A stretch of DNA of 64,000 nt from Deltaproteobacteria bacterium (GTDB lineage: Bacteria; Myxococcota_A; Polyangia; Haliangiales; Haliangiaceae), in NCBI GenBank assembly GCA_020630875.1, contig JAHDIH010000002.1:62001-126000 (forward strand), written 5' to 3'. Shown in pieces: positions 52,973-61,996 of this stretch. Below the pieces are notes generated by a model, which ran no database searches, was not told where the DNA came from, and saw nothing but the letters and a program-made list of their open reading frames with translations. A program made the translations under genes and the position numbers. Position 1 is the first letter of the stretch. The number at the start of each line of letters is the position of its first letter.

Positions 52973-54346
52973 TTAGTGATTGCAGTTTTCGTCATGAACG
53001 TGTTCGTGTTCATGGGTATGCTCGTCTGGGCCGTGATTGCAGTTTTCATCATGAACGTGCGGTTCTTCGATTTGATCTACAAGCTCCACCGTTCCGTGTT
53101 CGATAATCAAATCGAGTGCCTTTTCTTGTCGCATGCTAAAACGAACCGACTCGAGTTGATTGTCCTTTTGAAGTTGGGCTCTTAGTTTCGCGGCGGGCAT
53201 GTCTCTCTCAGCGGCAAGCGAATCAATATGTTCTGCTACCATTTCTTCTGTGATTTCGATGGACTCTTTATCACTGAGTGCTTCGAGCAACAGTTGCCCT
53301 CTTACTTCTGACAGTGCGCCTTCTCGCATGCTTTCTCGCATTTCGCCGCTCATTAGTTCATCGCTATTCCCCAGCCCGAACATTTGTTGAAGACGACGGA
53401 ATCTCATATCGATGGCTCGTTCCACGAGTGCGTTGGCAACAGGGATTTCGTTAGCCTCTATCAAGGACTTGAGCGCTTGGTCTTTAAACTCTTGGTCTAT
53501 CTGCTTCTCAAGTCGTTCTTTGATCTCGTTTTCGATTTGGGTGCGAAGCTCAGTAATGGTTTCTGCACGCCCTGTGTCTTTGGCGAACTCATCGTCCAAT
53601 TCTGGAATCGACTTTGTTTTTGCATCGACAATGGAGATGGTCATATTGGCGGTCTTGCCACCAAGAGACTGATGGTTTTCGTCGAATGTTAGTTCGATTT
53701 TATGATCCTTGGCGTCAACTGGGATTCCAGTAAGAGCGGCGATTAGACCCGGCAGTGGATCGCGTGCGGTATCTCCCAAGTCGATTTGCAACCCATCATG
53801 ATTTAGGTCGATTTCATCGGCTTTACCCGCGACCTGTATGGTGATTACATCTTGGTCACTGGTTTCAGTGCGCACTGATTCGATCGGTACAAGCTCGATA
53901 AAATCTTTTTGCAATGCTTCGAGTCCATCTTGCACAGCGTTCTCAGGAATCACTAATTTCCGTTTTTTGATGGTAAGTCCTTTGAAGTTCTTAACCTCTG
54001 GTGTGCCTTTGACTTCAACCGTGGCTTCAAAAGTAAGCGATTCGCCCTTTTTGATCTGTGGCAGCTCTTCTATTCTTGGCTCGGACACGGCATCAAGCTC
54101 GTGTTCCGTGGTGGCCGTAAAGAACGACTCTCTAATCAACTCAGCTGCTACCTCGGCTTTTACTCGTCCTCCGTAGATTCGCTCGATTACTTTACGTGGA
54201 GCCTTGCCCGGTCTGTAACCTTTTACTTGCGCAGCCCGACCAATGTCCGCGAAAGCACTTTTAAGCTTGGTTTCAACCAGCTCCCATGGCACTTCGACCA
54301 ACATCTTCTTTTCAATAGGCGATACTTCTTGGATGGTTACATTCAT
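52973..54346 (-). CDS. tig: Trigger factor with a histidine-rich C-terminal tail
   Basis: Trigger factor is the ribosome-bound chaperone and prolyl isomerase that meets nascent chains. The ATG at 54346 gives ~457 residues. The ribosome-binding domain carries G-Y-R-P-G-K-A-P in place of the usual G-F-R-x-G-K-x-P. The FKBP-type domain and helical C-terminal arms follow. Unusually, the last ~30 residues are an extra tail with H-V-H-D-E-N-C-N-H, repeated twice and separated by H-T-H-E-H-E-H. This looks like a metal-binding extension. It is monocistronic; clpP and clpX are not next to it. Confidence 0.95.
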   Translation of the reverse strand: MNVTIQEVSPIEKKMLVEVPWELVETKLKSAFADIGRAAQVKGYRPGKAPRKVIERIYGGRVKAEVAAELIRESFFTATTEHELDAVSEPRIEELPQIKKGESLTFEATVEVKGTPEVKNFKGLTIKKRKLVIPENAVQDGLEALQKDFIELVPIESVRTETSDQDVITIQVAGKADEIDLNHDGLQIDLGDTARDPLPGLIAALTGIPVDAKDHKIELTFDENHQSLGGKTANMTISIVDAKTKSIPELDDEFAKDTGRAETITELRTQIENEIKERLEKQIDQEFKDQALKSLIEANEIPVANALVERAIDMRFRRLQQMFGLGNSDELMSGEMRESMREGALSEVRGQLLLEALSDKESIEITEEMVAEHIDSLAAERDMPAAKLRAQLQKDNQLESVRFSMRQEKALDLIIEHGTVELVDQIEEPHVHDENCNHGPDEHTHEHEHVHDENCNH

Positions 54347-54463
54347 AGTCACGGGCGTTCGATACCACAGAGACACGCAGTGATCTATGTAATTGGACTA
54401 CCAGCAAGGTCGTGAGCGGCCTTCAACACCTCCTTGGAGTAGTGGGTTTTGTGCTAAGAATCC

Positions 54464-56440
54464 ATGGTGTCTGATAATTCATTTAGTCTAACCCCTGGCA
54501 AGAAGGTTTTATTTCTCACGAAGGACGCTAGCTTGATACGTAAGCAGCTTTCCGGCGAGTTAACGTTAACGATGGCAGACGTAAAAGTCGAGGATTTGCT
54601 GGATGATATTAACACCGATGCAATGACCCCGGCTTGGGTTTGTTTCGACTACGACCCAAAGGAAATCGCCAAAAATGCTTATGCGGGGCTGATCGTGGAC
54701 GGAAAGCGTTTGATTCCGGAAAACGCACTACAAGGATTTGAAGTGATTGTCTCTGGTTTTCAAAAAGGCGTCGGCTCGAGTCGAGAGACCGCTGCTCAAT
54801 GCGAAGTCTATAGTGGTTCACGTCTGGCGGTCGCGGCATCGTTTGCGCCTATTCATGCAAGAAACAATATCAACATCGGCCAGCTCATGGCCGATCACAA
54901 GATGCTAGAGAGATTACAAAGCGGGGAAGCCGTTCAGCTAGCTGAGTTTGCCGAAGGCTATGATGAAATCACCAAGCTTATCATTGGTGCGGGAGGCCTA
55001 TTTCCGTTCTGTGAAGCGGTAGACAAAGGCACGATAGAACTTTCGCAAGTTAGTACTGATGCAAGGCCTATGAACATAGCTGAGAAGATCGTCGCGCGGC
55101 ATTTACTTCCTGGCCAAGGCTCTCATGTAAAACCTGGAGACGCCGTGATGGTTCGGGTAGATGGAGGTTATTCTCACGAATTTACCACCGCACAAGTTCA
55201 TTTCTTCCTCGGCAACAACTATGGAGCGGACTACAAAATAAAGGCGCCTGCAAAGTTTGCTGTGTTTGAAGACCACCTAATTTACGCAGACGGTGTGCCG
55301 CGCATGGCTCCGTTTGGAAAAAAGATTCAAACGCTTCGCGACATGCAGCGAGAATTCCAAAAACATACAGGGGTTAGAGATTTCAGCGCAAAAGATGGTG
55401 TTTCTCCAGGGATTTGCCATCAAGTGGCTAGAGAACAAATCATCGAGCCTGGAGATTTCATTCAAGCAACGGATTCTCACACCTGCATGGGAGGCGCATC
55501 TGGTGCACTTTCTTGGGGCGTCGGCGCTACCGAATACGCCGCTCTAATTTATTGGGGGTTCACTCCGCTATCTGTGCCGGAGAGCATTCGTTTTGAGCTC
55601 AAGGGCGAGCTAAACCCCGGGGTGACCGCCAAAGATCTTATGCTTTTCATTTTGTCTACTTTTGCAAAAGAAGAGCAAACACTAGACCGCGTGATGGAAT
55701 TTGGAGGAGAAGGCCTATTTGCTCTTTCTCCCGATGAAAGAGCTACGCTTGCTAATATGGCTACGGAGTGCACCGCCAAAGGGGCGGTAATGGAAATCGA
55801 TGATGTCATGATTGATTGGATTGCAGCGCGTCGAGAAGGGGTATCCAAAGAGTCTTTGAAAGCTAAGTCGGTTGCTGCAGATGAGGGAGCAACGTATGCA
55901 GGCGGCGTTCACGTCATTAATTTGTCGACGATTGTTCCCATGGTAGCAACTCCAGGAGATCCAGAAAAAGGTGAAGCATCCGATCCTAAAAACGGTGCTA
56001 CCATAAGGGATCTTGGAGAAGTGGATATCGACATTGCCTACGGGGGATCGTGCACCGCAGGAAAAATTGACGATATTGACTTCTATGCTCAGGTGATGGC
56101 CGAAGCGGATCAAGCAGGTCGCAAAGTGGCAGACGGCGTTAATTTCTTTATCCAGTTTGGTTCTGCGGAAGTTGAAAAACACGCCAAAGACCAAGGCTAC
56201 CTCGACTTGTTTGCGCGCACCGGCGTAAAAATTATCAAACCTGGGTGTGGCGCGTGCATTGGTTGCGGTCCTGGCGTTTCAGATAATGCAAAGCAAGTTA
56301 CCGTGTCAGCGATTAATCGTAATTACAAAGGACGTTCTGGCCCAGGTAACTTGTATTTGGCGTCCCCTACCACCGTTGCGGCATCAGCTGTCACGGGGAA
56401 AATTACAGCCTACCAACAAGGCATGTTCTCAGGAGCGTAA
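54464..56440 (+). CDS. Aconitase-superfamily hydro-lyase with N-terminal swivel domain
   Basis: A 658-residue fusion in the order swivel domain (~40-150: D-D-I-N-T-D-A-M-T-P, G-S-S-R-E) then the [4Fe-4S] catalytic part (~250-650). D-S-H-T-C and G-C-G-A-C-I-G-C-G-P-G carry the three cluster cysteines. The catalytic Ser/Arg block G-R-S-G-P-G-N-L-Y-L-A-S-P is near the end. The layout matches the AcnB-like arrangement without its HEAT domain, and also a joined LeuD-LeuC pair. Aconitate, homoaconitate and isopropylmalate are all possible substrates. It precedes pyrD with no gap. Confidence 0.85.
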   Translation: MVSDNSFSLTPGKKVLFLTKDASLIRKQLSGELTLTMADVKVEDLLDDINTDAMTPAWVCFDYDPKEIAKNAYAGLIVDGKRLIPENALQGFEVIVSGFQKGVGSSRETAAQCEVYSGSRLAVAASFAPIHARNNINIGQLMADHKMLERLQSGEAVQLAEFAEGYDEITKLIIGAGGLFPFCEAVDKGTIELSQVSTDARPMNIAEKIVARHLLPGQGSHVKPGDAVMVRVDGGYSHEFTTAQVHFFLGNNYGADYKIKAPAKFAVFEDHLIYADGVPRMAPFGKKIQTLRDMQREFQKHTGVRDFSAKDGVSPGICHQVAREQIIEPGDFIQATDSHTCMGGASGALSWGVGATEYAALIYWGFTPLSVPESIRFELKGELNPGVTAKDLMLFILSTFAKEEQTLDRVMEFGGEGLFALSPDERATLANMATECTAKGAVMEIDDVMIDWIAARREGVSKESLKAKSVAADEGATYAGGVHVINLSTIVPMVATPGDPEKGEASDPKNGATIRDLGEVDIDIAYGGSCTAGKIDDIDFYAQVMAEADQAGRKVADGVNFFIQFGSAEVEKHAKDQGYLDLFARTGVKIIKPGCGACIGCGPGVSDNAKQVTVSAINRNYKGRSGPGNLYLASPTTVAASAVTGKITAYQQGMFSGA

Positions 56441-57499
56441 TTGTATAAAACACTCAGGCCACTTCTTTTCAAACTCGATCCAGAGCGTGCTCATGGCTTA
56501 GCTTTCAAAGCGGCAAAATGGACCGCGCCGGTGAGGAGCTTACTGTCTCGTGGAATCTCATCGGACGAGGTGTTGTCTCAAAAGATAGCTGGACTTGATT
56601 TTTACGGCCCCTTGTCTATTGCAGCCGGACTCGACAAGAATGCCGAGCTCCTTTCTACTTGGAAAGGTAGCGGTTGTGGTTTCGTCGAAGTGGGCTCTGT
56701 CTCCGCAAGGCCTTGTGCAGGTAACGAACGTCCAAGAGCATTTCGTCTAAAAAAGGATGAAGCGATCATTAATCGTATGGGACTGAACAATCACGGGGTG
56801 GCTGCGGTAAGTAGTCGCGTTGCAGCGAGCAGCCTTGGGATACCTATTGGTATCAATATCGCCAAAACTCATGACCCTTCAATCACTGGTGAAGCTGGCT
56901 TTGAAGACATGATTACCTCAATCAAAACCGCCGCGGCGGTGGCAAGCTACATTACTATCAACATTTCATGTCCCAACACCAAAGAGGGAAAAACGTTTGA
57001 AGACCCAAGCATGCTTGATGATTTGCTTGCCCGAGTAGATCAATTGCGACTGCCGCTGCCAGTTTTTGTAAAGCTTTCGCCTGATCCGTCCCAAGACGCG
57101 GTAGAGAAAACCGTTGAGGTAATCTTGCGTCACAAAGTGGATGGCATTGTCGCAGTTAACACGTCTTCTCAGAGAAAAAATATTTCGTCTGTCGAGCTAG
57201 CTAAGGAGATTGGTCGTGGGGGGCTTAGCGGTAAGCCTTTGACAGCCATTGCCCGAGAGCGGGTAGCAGATATTTATCGTCTCGTGGGAAAAAGCAAACC
57301 GATAATTGGCGTGGGAGGAATTCATGATGTTGCATCGGCCTACGCCATGGTGAAGGCAGGAGCCAGTCTTCTCCAAATCTACACCGGTTTGGTTTACGAG
57401 GGTCCAGGACTTTTCAAACGCATCAATAAAGGGCTTAGGGCACAACTGAAAAAAGATGGGTACAAGAATATATCCGAAGCGGTAGGGGCGGATGCCTAG
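56441..57499 (+). CDS. pyrD: Dihydroorotate dehydrogenase (quinone), class 2
   Basis: PyrD oxidises dihydroorotate to orotate on the membrane using FMN and quinone. The 352-residue protein has the class 2 N-terminal helix (R-P-L-L-F-K-L-D-P-E-R-A-H), the catalytic serine in N-I-S-C-P-N-T, F-V-K-L-S-P-D and the FMN-binding G-V-G-G-I tail. The start is TTG right after the stop of the aconitase-family gene, so the two are cotranscribed, perhaps by chance of packing. A small hypothetical gene begins two bases after its stop. Confidence 0.95.
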   Translation: MYKTLRPLLFKLDPERAHGLAFKAAKWTAPVRSLLSRGISSDEVLSQKIAGLDFYGPLSIAAGLDKNAELLSTWKGSGCGFVEVGSVSARPCAGNERPRAFRLKKDEAIINRMGLNNHGVAAVSSRVAASSLGIPIGINIAKTHDPSITGEAGFEDMITSIKTAAAVASYITINISCPNTKEGKTFEDPSMLDDLLARVDQLRLPLPVFVKLSPDPSQDAVEKTVEVILRHKVDGIVAVNTSSQRKNISSVELAKEIGRGGLSGKPLTAIARERVADIYRLVGKSKPIIGVGGIHDVASAYAMVKAGASLLQIYTGLVYEGPGLFKRINKGLRAQLKKDGYKNISEAVGADA

Positions 57500-57501
57500 T
57501 A

Positions 57502-57909
57502 ATGTCTACTTGCGAACTGTCTCTCTGGTTAGATGCAAAGTTTCGGCATGATTCGAGTTTTAAGTTTGAAGAGCTAACTCCCCATATTCAAGGTCGAAGG
57601 ACAAAAAGTGCGGAGGCAATTATTGCTGACTTGCAGCGGTGGTCGCAGCATCTTGAACATGAGGTTTGGTACTTTGAAGTAGGTTGGATTGACGATGCCG
57701 TTTTAGTAAGGCGTCGGCTGGGACAATTAAGGGATCTAGGGACGCCCCGACTGATCCAGCAAGTAGCAGACTCTAAAGAACAACAATCGGGAACCGTGAT
57801 GGCAGGTATCATCCCTGTGGATCAATCCTGGTGTGTTACCATCACCCATGTACCTGTTAGTGGAATGCTGATGTGGGACTCTCATGGGCCAAGTGGTTTG
57901 CGTCCTTAA
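57502..57909 (+). CDS. Hypothetical protein downstream of pyrD
   Basis: A 135-residue soluble protein with no recognised domain. It has alternating helices and strands; the C-terminal half (W-C-V-T-I-T-H-V-P-V-S-G-M-L-M-W-D-S-H-G) is the best-conserved-looking part by composition. It starts at an ATG two bases after the pyrD stop and is followed 18 bases later by the VOC-family gene. Function unknown. Confidence 0.65.
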   Translation: MSTCELSLWLDAKFRHDSSFKFEELTPHIQGRRTKSAEAIIADLQRWSQHLEHEVWYFEVGWIDDAVLVRRRLGQLRDLGTPRLIQQVADSKEQQSGTVMAGIIPVDQSWCVTITHVPVSGMLMWDSHGPSGLRP

Positions 57910-57927
57910 TAAAGAGTTGGTGTAACA

Positions 57928-58308
57928 ATGAAAACGATAAACCGAATGATGACGAACGTTTGCTCTGACAACTTAGTGGCAAGCAAAGAATTCTACACAA
58001 AACTATTCAAGCTCAATGTGGCTTTCGACAGCGACTGGTTCGTTCACTTAACTTCAAGTAATGGCCAATTAGAACTTGGTATCATCGCGCGCACCAGTGA
58101 AGTCGTCCCCGTAGAGTATCAAAATATACCGCAAGGTTTCTATATTACATTTGTGGTGGATAGTGCTGATGATGTTTTCGAAACAGCCGTCAAAGAAAAT
58201 TTCCAAGTAGTGGAGAAACCAACGAACACTACTTATGGTCAAAGAAGGCTTTTGCTAAGAGACCCTGCTGGTGCGCTGATAGATGTATCGTCACTGATCC
58301 CGGATTGA
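57928..58308 (+). CDS. VOC/glyoxalase-family protein
   Basis: A 126-residue protein of the vicinal oxygen chelate fold, two beta-alpha-beta-beta-beta modules. The N-terminal D-N-L-V-A-S-K-E-F-Y pattern and the C-terminal R-D-P-A-G-A-L-I-D motif are typical. Members range from glyoxalases to antibiotic-binding proteins. The H/E metal ligands are not all in place (E and H positions partly replaced), so a binding role is possible. A GAG precedes the ATG. Last of the aconitase-pyrD group. Confidence 0.78.
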   Translation: MKTINRMMTNVCSDNLVASKEFYTKLFKLNVAFDSDWFVHLTSSNGQLELGIIARTSEVVPVEYQNIPQGFYITFVVDSADDVFETAVKENFQVVEKPTNTTYGQRRLLLRDPAGALIDVSSLIPD

Positions 58309-58460
58309 TCTTGAGCCGTTAGCTCACTAAAATTATCGTTTAAACATACTGGAAACCTGGCGGCGCTCACGAATGGTAACTGACAATATAGTTAACAAAA
58401 TTAGCCCTTTATGCGGCATCCAATGGAGTTAAGGTCTAAGTAGGAAATGGCAGACGTACT

Positions 58461-59462
58461 ATGAACGTGCGAGAGGTCTCCACTTCATATCAAAGCTCAT
58501 CTGAGTTTACCGCTAGAGAGTCTTCTGAAGTGCCGGTATGGGCGAACACCGAGGATGAGTTTTGCGAATACTTTGAAGTTGGCGGAACGAAAGTGCGTTT
58601 GCAAAATGGTAACGATGAGATTAGAGACGCTTTGAAAATGGCTTTGCCTTACATCAAACCATTGCTTGAAGGGTGCATTGAGTCCATTGAAAAATCTGTT
58701 CATACTGACATGCAAGAGCACTTTTTTCGCGAAAAGAATCCTAAAGAAGTATTAGAGGTCTATAAAGACCTACTCGATATTGTGAAAAACACTACCCTTC
58801 CAATCGAGTACGAGGATTCTTGTCGAACCGGTACCGCTGCGTACGTTTACGGCATTTTTTCAGATATACACCTTTGTCCGGCTGTTCTTGAAAGGAAACC
58901 TTCGGAGTTGGCAGGAACCATCATCCACGAGTTGACCCACATCCATTGGCACACTGCCGACAATGCTTATATTGATTACGGTGCGATGCCAAAAAATCGC
59001 AGGCAAAACAATGCAGGAGCTTACAATGGATATTCGGATACAATTTTGTACATGCAAAACCGAGCGGATCCTAGTGAGCAAAAAAACTACGAAGTGAAAA
59101 TTCCCGTAGACTCTGGAGAGACACTCACCATCACCGTGGAAAACTGCATGGACTATGAAGCGAAGATCATCGCTGACCAGGTTGCAACTTTGCACAATCA
59201 TTGTCTGCACTACGCCGACAAGTTGTTTTTGACGGGGAATATTAAGGATAGTCCCGACGTGGTAGAGGCGACAAGTGGCAATGTCACCGTGGAGCTAACG
59301 GGAAGTATCAAGTCTGGTTACGATTGCGAAATGGAAGGCGACAAATTTATTGTTTCCATACCTTGGCTAATTAATTGCATGTCAGATGATAAGCCCGATA
59401 AGTATTTGCCGTTGTCGGCCAGTTCAATGTACGAAGCTGTAGTGCGCGCACAAAAAAAGTAG
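58461..59462 (+). CDS. HExxH metallopeptidase, M35/aspzincin-like, without signal peptide
   Basis: A 333-residue protein. The zinc site H-E-L-T-H is followed by H-W-H and a D-N-A-Y-I-D-Y-G segment that resembles the aspzincin D-x-x-Y-G motif; the M35_2 lysine-specific metallo-endopeptidase group is the nearest fit. N-terminal residues (~1-130) and a C-terminal ~60-residue region have no known domain. No signal peptide is seen, so it acts in the cytosol or is exported in another way. It is alone and convergent to the importer genes. Confidence 0.7.
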   Translation: MNVREVSTSYQSSSEFTARESSEVPVWANTEDEFCEYFEVGGTKVRLQNGNDEIRDALKMALPYIKPLLEGCIESIEKSVHTDMQEHFFREKNPKEVLEVYKDLLDIVKNTTLPIEYEDSCRTGTAAYVYGIFSDIHLCPAVLERKPSELAGTIIHELTHIHWHTADNAYIDYGAMPKNRRQNNAGAYNGYSDTILYMQNRADPSEQKNYEVKIPVDSGETLTITVENCMDYEAKIIADQVATLHNHCLHYADKLFLTGNIKDSPDVVEATSGNVTVELTGSIKSGYDCEMEGDKFIVSIPWLINCMSDDKPDKYLPLSASSMYEAVVRAQKK

Positions 59463-60422
59463 TCATACAAAGTTCCGCCTTAGTGTGATGCCCAGGAAGA
59501 ACACGCCACCTAAAATACCGGTGACAATCCCCACAGGAATTCCTCCGAGTATCGTAAGTCGTGCAAAGGTGTCGCACAAAAGCAGAAGACTCGCTCCTAA
59601 CACCGCGCATCCGAACAACGCGTGTTTGTGTTGATGACCGAAAAGCGGACGAACCATGTGAGGTATAATTAGTCCGATGAATGCCAGCGGCCCAGCGAGC
59701 GCCACAGAAGCACCAACCAAAAGGGCGGTGAGAAACAGCAAAATGATGGTGGTTTGCTCTGCGTCTACTCCTACGGACTGAGATAGTTCTTTTCCCATTG
59801 ATAGAGCATCAAGGTGTCGAGTAAGGAAACTAAGAACAAAAGCGACGGTAACAATTACGATACCCATGGCGAGCAGTAGAGTTGTTGGGACCCAATCTAA
59901 ACTGCCCATTAGCCATCTCACCATCTGACCAAGTTCAGATTGATTGGCTAGAAACTGAAGCAGCACAATTACCGCGCTACAGAATAACGACAACACGATT
60001 CCACCAAGGATGAGCTGAAGCGAGCCTGGTGAGCCCACTGCTGCCGCGAATCGCCACACTAACGCGGTGAGTACGCATGCGCCCGCAATGGCGATGGCGC
60101 CGATAAAAGGACTTCCGAAGGACGTCACTCCGAAGAAGCTGCAAAGCATTATCGCAAGAGCGCTACCGCTTGAAGCCCCCAGAGTGTAGGGGCCAGCAAG
60201 AGGGTTGTGCAGCAATGCTTGGTAGGTTAGCCCCGCTATGCCAAGAGCGCCCCCTGTTAACACCGCGGTCAGTACACGGGGCAGGTTAAATTTGAAAAGG
60301 AGTTGGTTTTGCAGGTCGTCATTCAAGTCTAGCAACGTAATCCCGTGATGCAAACGAATCACAAAAAGTGACAGGCCGGCTATAATCAACAAGATTCCGA
60401 TTGAAATTATTTTAGCTCGCAT
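59463..60422 (-). CDS. btuC: FecCD/BtuC-type ABC transporter permease
   Basis: A 319-residue membrane protein with about nine to ten helices. The family's L-P-R-V-L-T-A-V-L-T-G-G-A-L-G-I-A-G block and the coupling region G-P-L-A-F-I-G-L-I-I-P-H-M-V-R are clear. It imports a large iron or cobalamin-type ligand with its ATPase and binding protein. Its ATG overlaps the ATPase gene end by 11 bases. The btu name is based on its position next to cobalamin-dependent nrdJ, not on specific residues; heme or siderophore uptake cannot be ruled out. Confidence 0.82.
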   Translation of the reverse strand: MRAKIISIGILLIIAGLSLFVIRLHHGITLLDLNDDLQNQLLFKFNLPRVLTAVLTGGALGIAGLTYQALLHNPLAGPYTLGASSGSALAIMLCSFFGVTSFGSPFIGAIAIAGACVLTALVWRFAAAVGSPGSLQLILGGIVLSLFCSAVIVLLQFLANQSELGQMVRWLMGSLDWVPTTLLLAMGIVIVTVAFVLSFLTRHLDALSMGKELSQSVGVDAEQTTIILLFLTALLVGASVALAGPLAFIGLIIPHMVRPLFGHQHKHALFGCAVLGASLLLLCDTFARLTILGGIPVGIVTGILGGVFFLGITLRRNFV

Positions 60423-61146
60423 GACTTACTAAAACTTTCTTGCCGGCTATTGTTACTTGTTGAAACGACAACCCGAATACTTCCTGCAGGACGTTACTGG
60501 AAACGACCGAGCTGGTTTGTGCGTCCATTTTGACGGTTCCCTTGTCGAGAACAATGATACGGTCAAAGTACTGCGTAGCAACTTCCAAATGATGGGACGT
60601 TGCTACTATTGATTTACCTTCTTGAGTAAGTTGCTTGCAAAGTTCAAATATTTGATGGCGTCTTTTTAAGTCAAGTGGCCCGGTGGGTTCGTCCAGAAGC
60701 ATAAGCGCTGCGTCTTGGTGCAAAGCTTGAGCAAGGAGTACCAGCTGAAATTCTCCGCCGGAAAGGGTGGAAACCGTTCTGCTCTGCAAGTGGGAAATTT
60801 TTAACCTCTCGAAACTGGCATCGGGGGATGCTGGATTCCGAAATCGTCCCAGGCCTACCAAATCGCTGGCGGTCATTGGTACTTGATTGCTGCTGTTCTG
60901 AGGCAGATATGACAATGATTTTGCAATGTCCAACCTGCGCATCTCTTTGATAGCTTGCTTGTTAAGAAGCACGGCGCCAGAGTTCGACGTCGTAATCCCT
61001 GCCAGACATCGCAGCAGCGTGGACTTTCCTGCACCATTAGGACCTACGACGCAAACCGACTCGCCTTTGTCGATCGAAACACTGACGTTATCTAGCAAGT
61101 TTTTTTCACCTGCAATAACCCGTATGTTGCTAGCTTTCAGAAGCAC
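60412..61146 (-). CDS. btuD: FecE/BtuD-type ABC transporter ATPase
   Basis: A 244-residue ATPase with Walker A G-P-N-G-A-G-K-S-T, signature L-S-G-G-E, Walker B L-M-L-L-D-E-P-T and a switch histidine (T-S-H-H). It drives the permease encoded just downstream. Its GTG overlaps the 3' end of the binding-protein gene by 17 bases. Assignment to cobalamin uptake comes from context. Confidence 0.85.
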   Translation of the reverse strand: MLLKASNIRVIAGEKNLLDNVSVSIDKGESVCVVGPNGAGKSTLLRCLAGITTSNSGAVLLNKQAIKEMRRLDIAKSLSYLPQNSSNQVPMTASDLVGLGRFRNPASPDASFERLKISHLQSRTVSTLSGGEFQLVLLAQALHQDAALMLLDEPTGPLDLKRRHQIFELCKQLTQEGKSIVATSHHLEVATQYFDRIIVLDKGTVKMDAQTSSVVSSNVLQEVFGLSFQQVTIAGKKVLVSHAS

Positions 61147-61996
61147 GGTAGCTTTTCATAGCACGAACTACCGAAGCCAGTGACTTTCGTTGCGTAGGTA
61201 GTCTTGGACTCGGGGTTACAATTTCAAGCTCTTTTATGCCAGCAATGCTTCCGTTTTGGGCCGCGCGCGTACTAGAGAGGAGCTCTTTAAGTAACGATAG
61301 ATCTTGGCTGCTGGTAACTGAAGAGTCCAAAATGACGGCCGGGTTAAGTGCTGCGATCGCTGCTGCAGAGAGCTTTTGGTAGGGATTACCTGTTTTTAGG
61401 GCGTTGCTCAGTCCTAACGAATCTAGCATTTCTGATACGTAAGAACCGGGCCCTGCAACATAAACATCGGCCATACTGCCACTTCTTCTATCGACGATGA
61501 CCAGGACGGCCGTATCTCTCATGGCGTTTTGGGGACGTTCCAAACTAGCTACTACTTGGGACGCAATCTTTTCATTGCAGGTGGCTGAGCCGATGGTGAT
61601 TATAGCATTCTTTAATTCGGTTACCGTTTCTGCTGCTACCTGCACTGTGGGGACGGAGAGCTCGCTAAGCTTGGCAGCAGCTTTGTCCTCTGAGCTGTCC
61701 AGTATTGTCAGTGAGGGGGACATGGAAGCGATGGTAGGAACGTCTAGAGACTGAAATCGACCGATCGACGGAACCTTTAGCTGACTTCTACGAATGCTGT
61801 GCTCATCAGCCGCCAATAATTGATGCTTTGCATCAAGATGCACAAGAATATCCGTCGCAATTGGCGAGGCCGAAATGATTCGAGAGCCACACGTTGACCG
61901 GGACAGAATTTTTTGACTTTTGCAGCCGGAAAGCGAGATCCCCACTAAGAAAACCACAAACCAGTTCACAACATTCACAGCTTTGTCCACAACCAT
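61130..61996 (-). CDS. btuF: BtuF-like substrate-binding lipoprotein
   Basis: A 288-residue lipoprotein (lipobox S-L-S-G-C, Cys25) of the class III periplasmic binding proteins. The S-P-I-A-T-D-I-L core, the 'P-S-L-T-I-L' and 'G-P-G-S-Y-V-S-E-M-L' blocks match that fold, which binds cobalamin, heme or Fe-siderophores. An AGAGGAG six bases before the ATG is a good ribosome-binding site. First gene of the importer operon, divergent from nrdJ across a 309-bp region. Confidence 0.82.
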   Translation of the reverse strand: MVVDKAVNVVNWFVVFLVGISLSGCKSQKILSRSTCGSRIISASPIATDILVHLDAKHQLLAADEHSIRRSQLKVPSIGRFQSLDVPTIASMSPSLTILDSSEDKAAAKLSELSVPTVQVAAETVTELKNAIITIGSATCNEKIASQVVASLERPQNAMRDTAVLVIVDRRSGSMADVYVAGPGSYVSEMLDSLGLSNALKTGNPYQKLSAAAIAALNPAVILDSSVTSSQDLSLLKELLSSTRAAQNGSIAGIKELEIVTPSPRLPTQRKSLASVVRAMKSYRASES

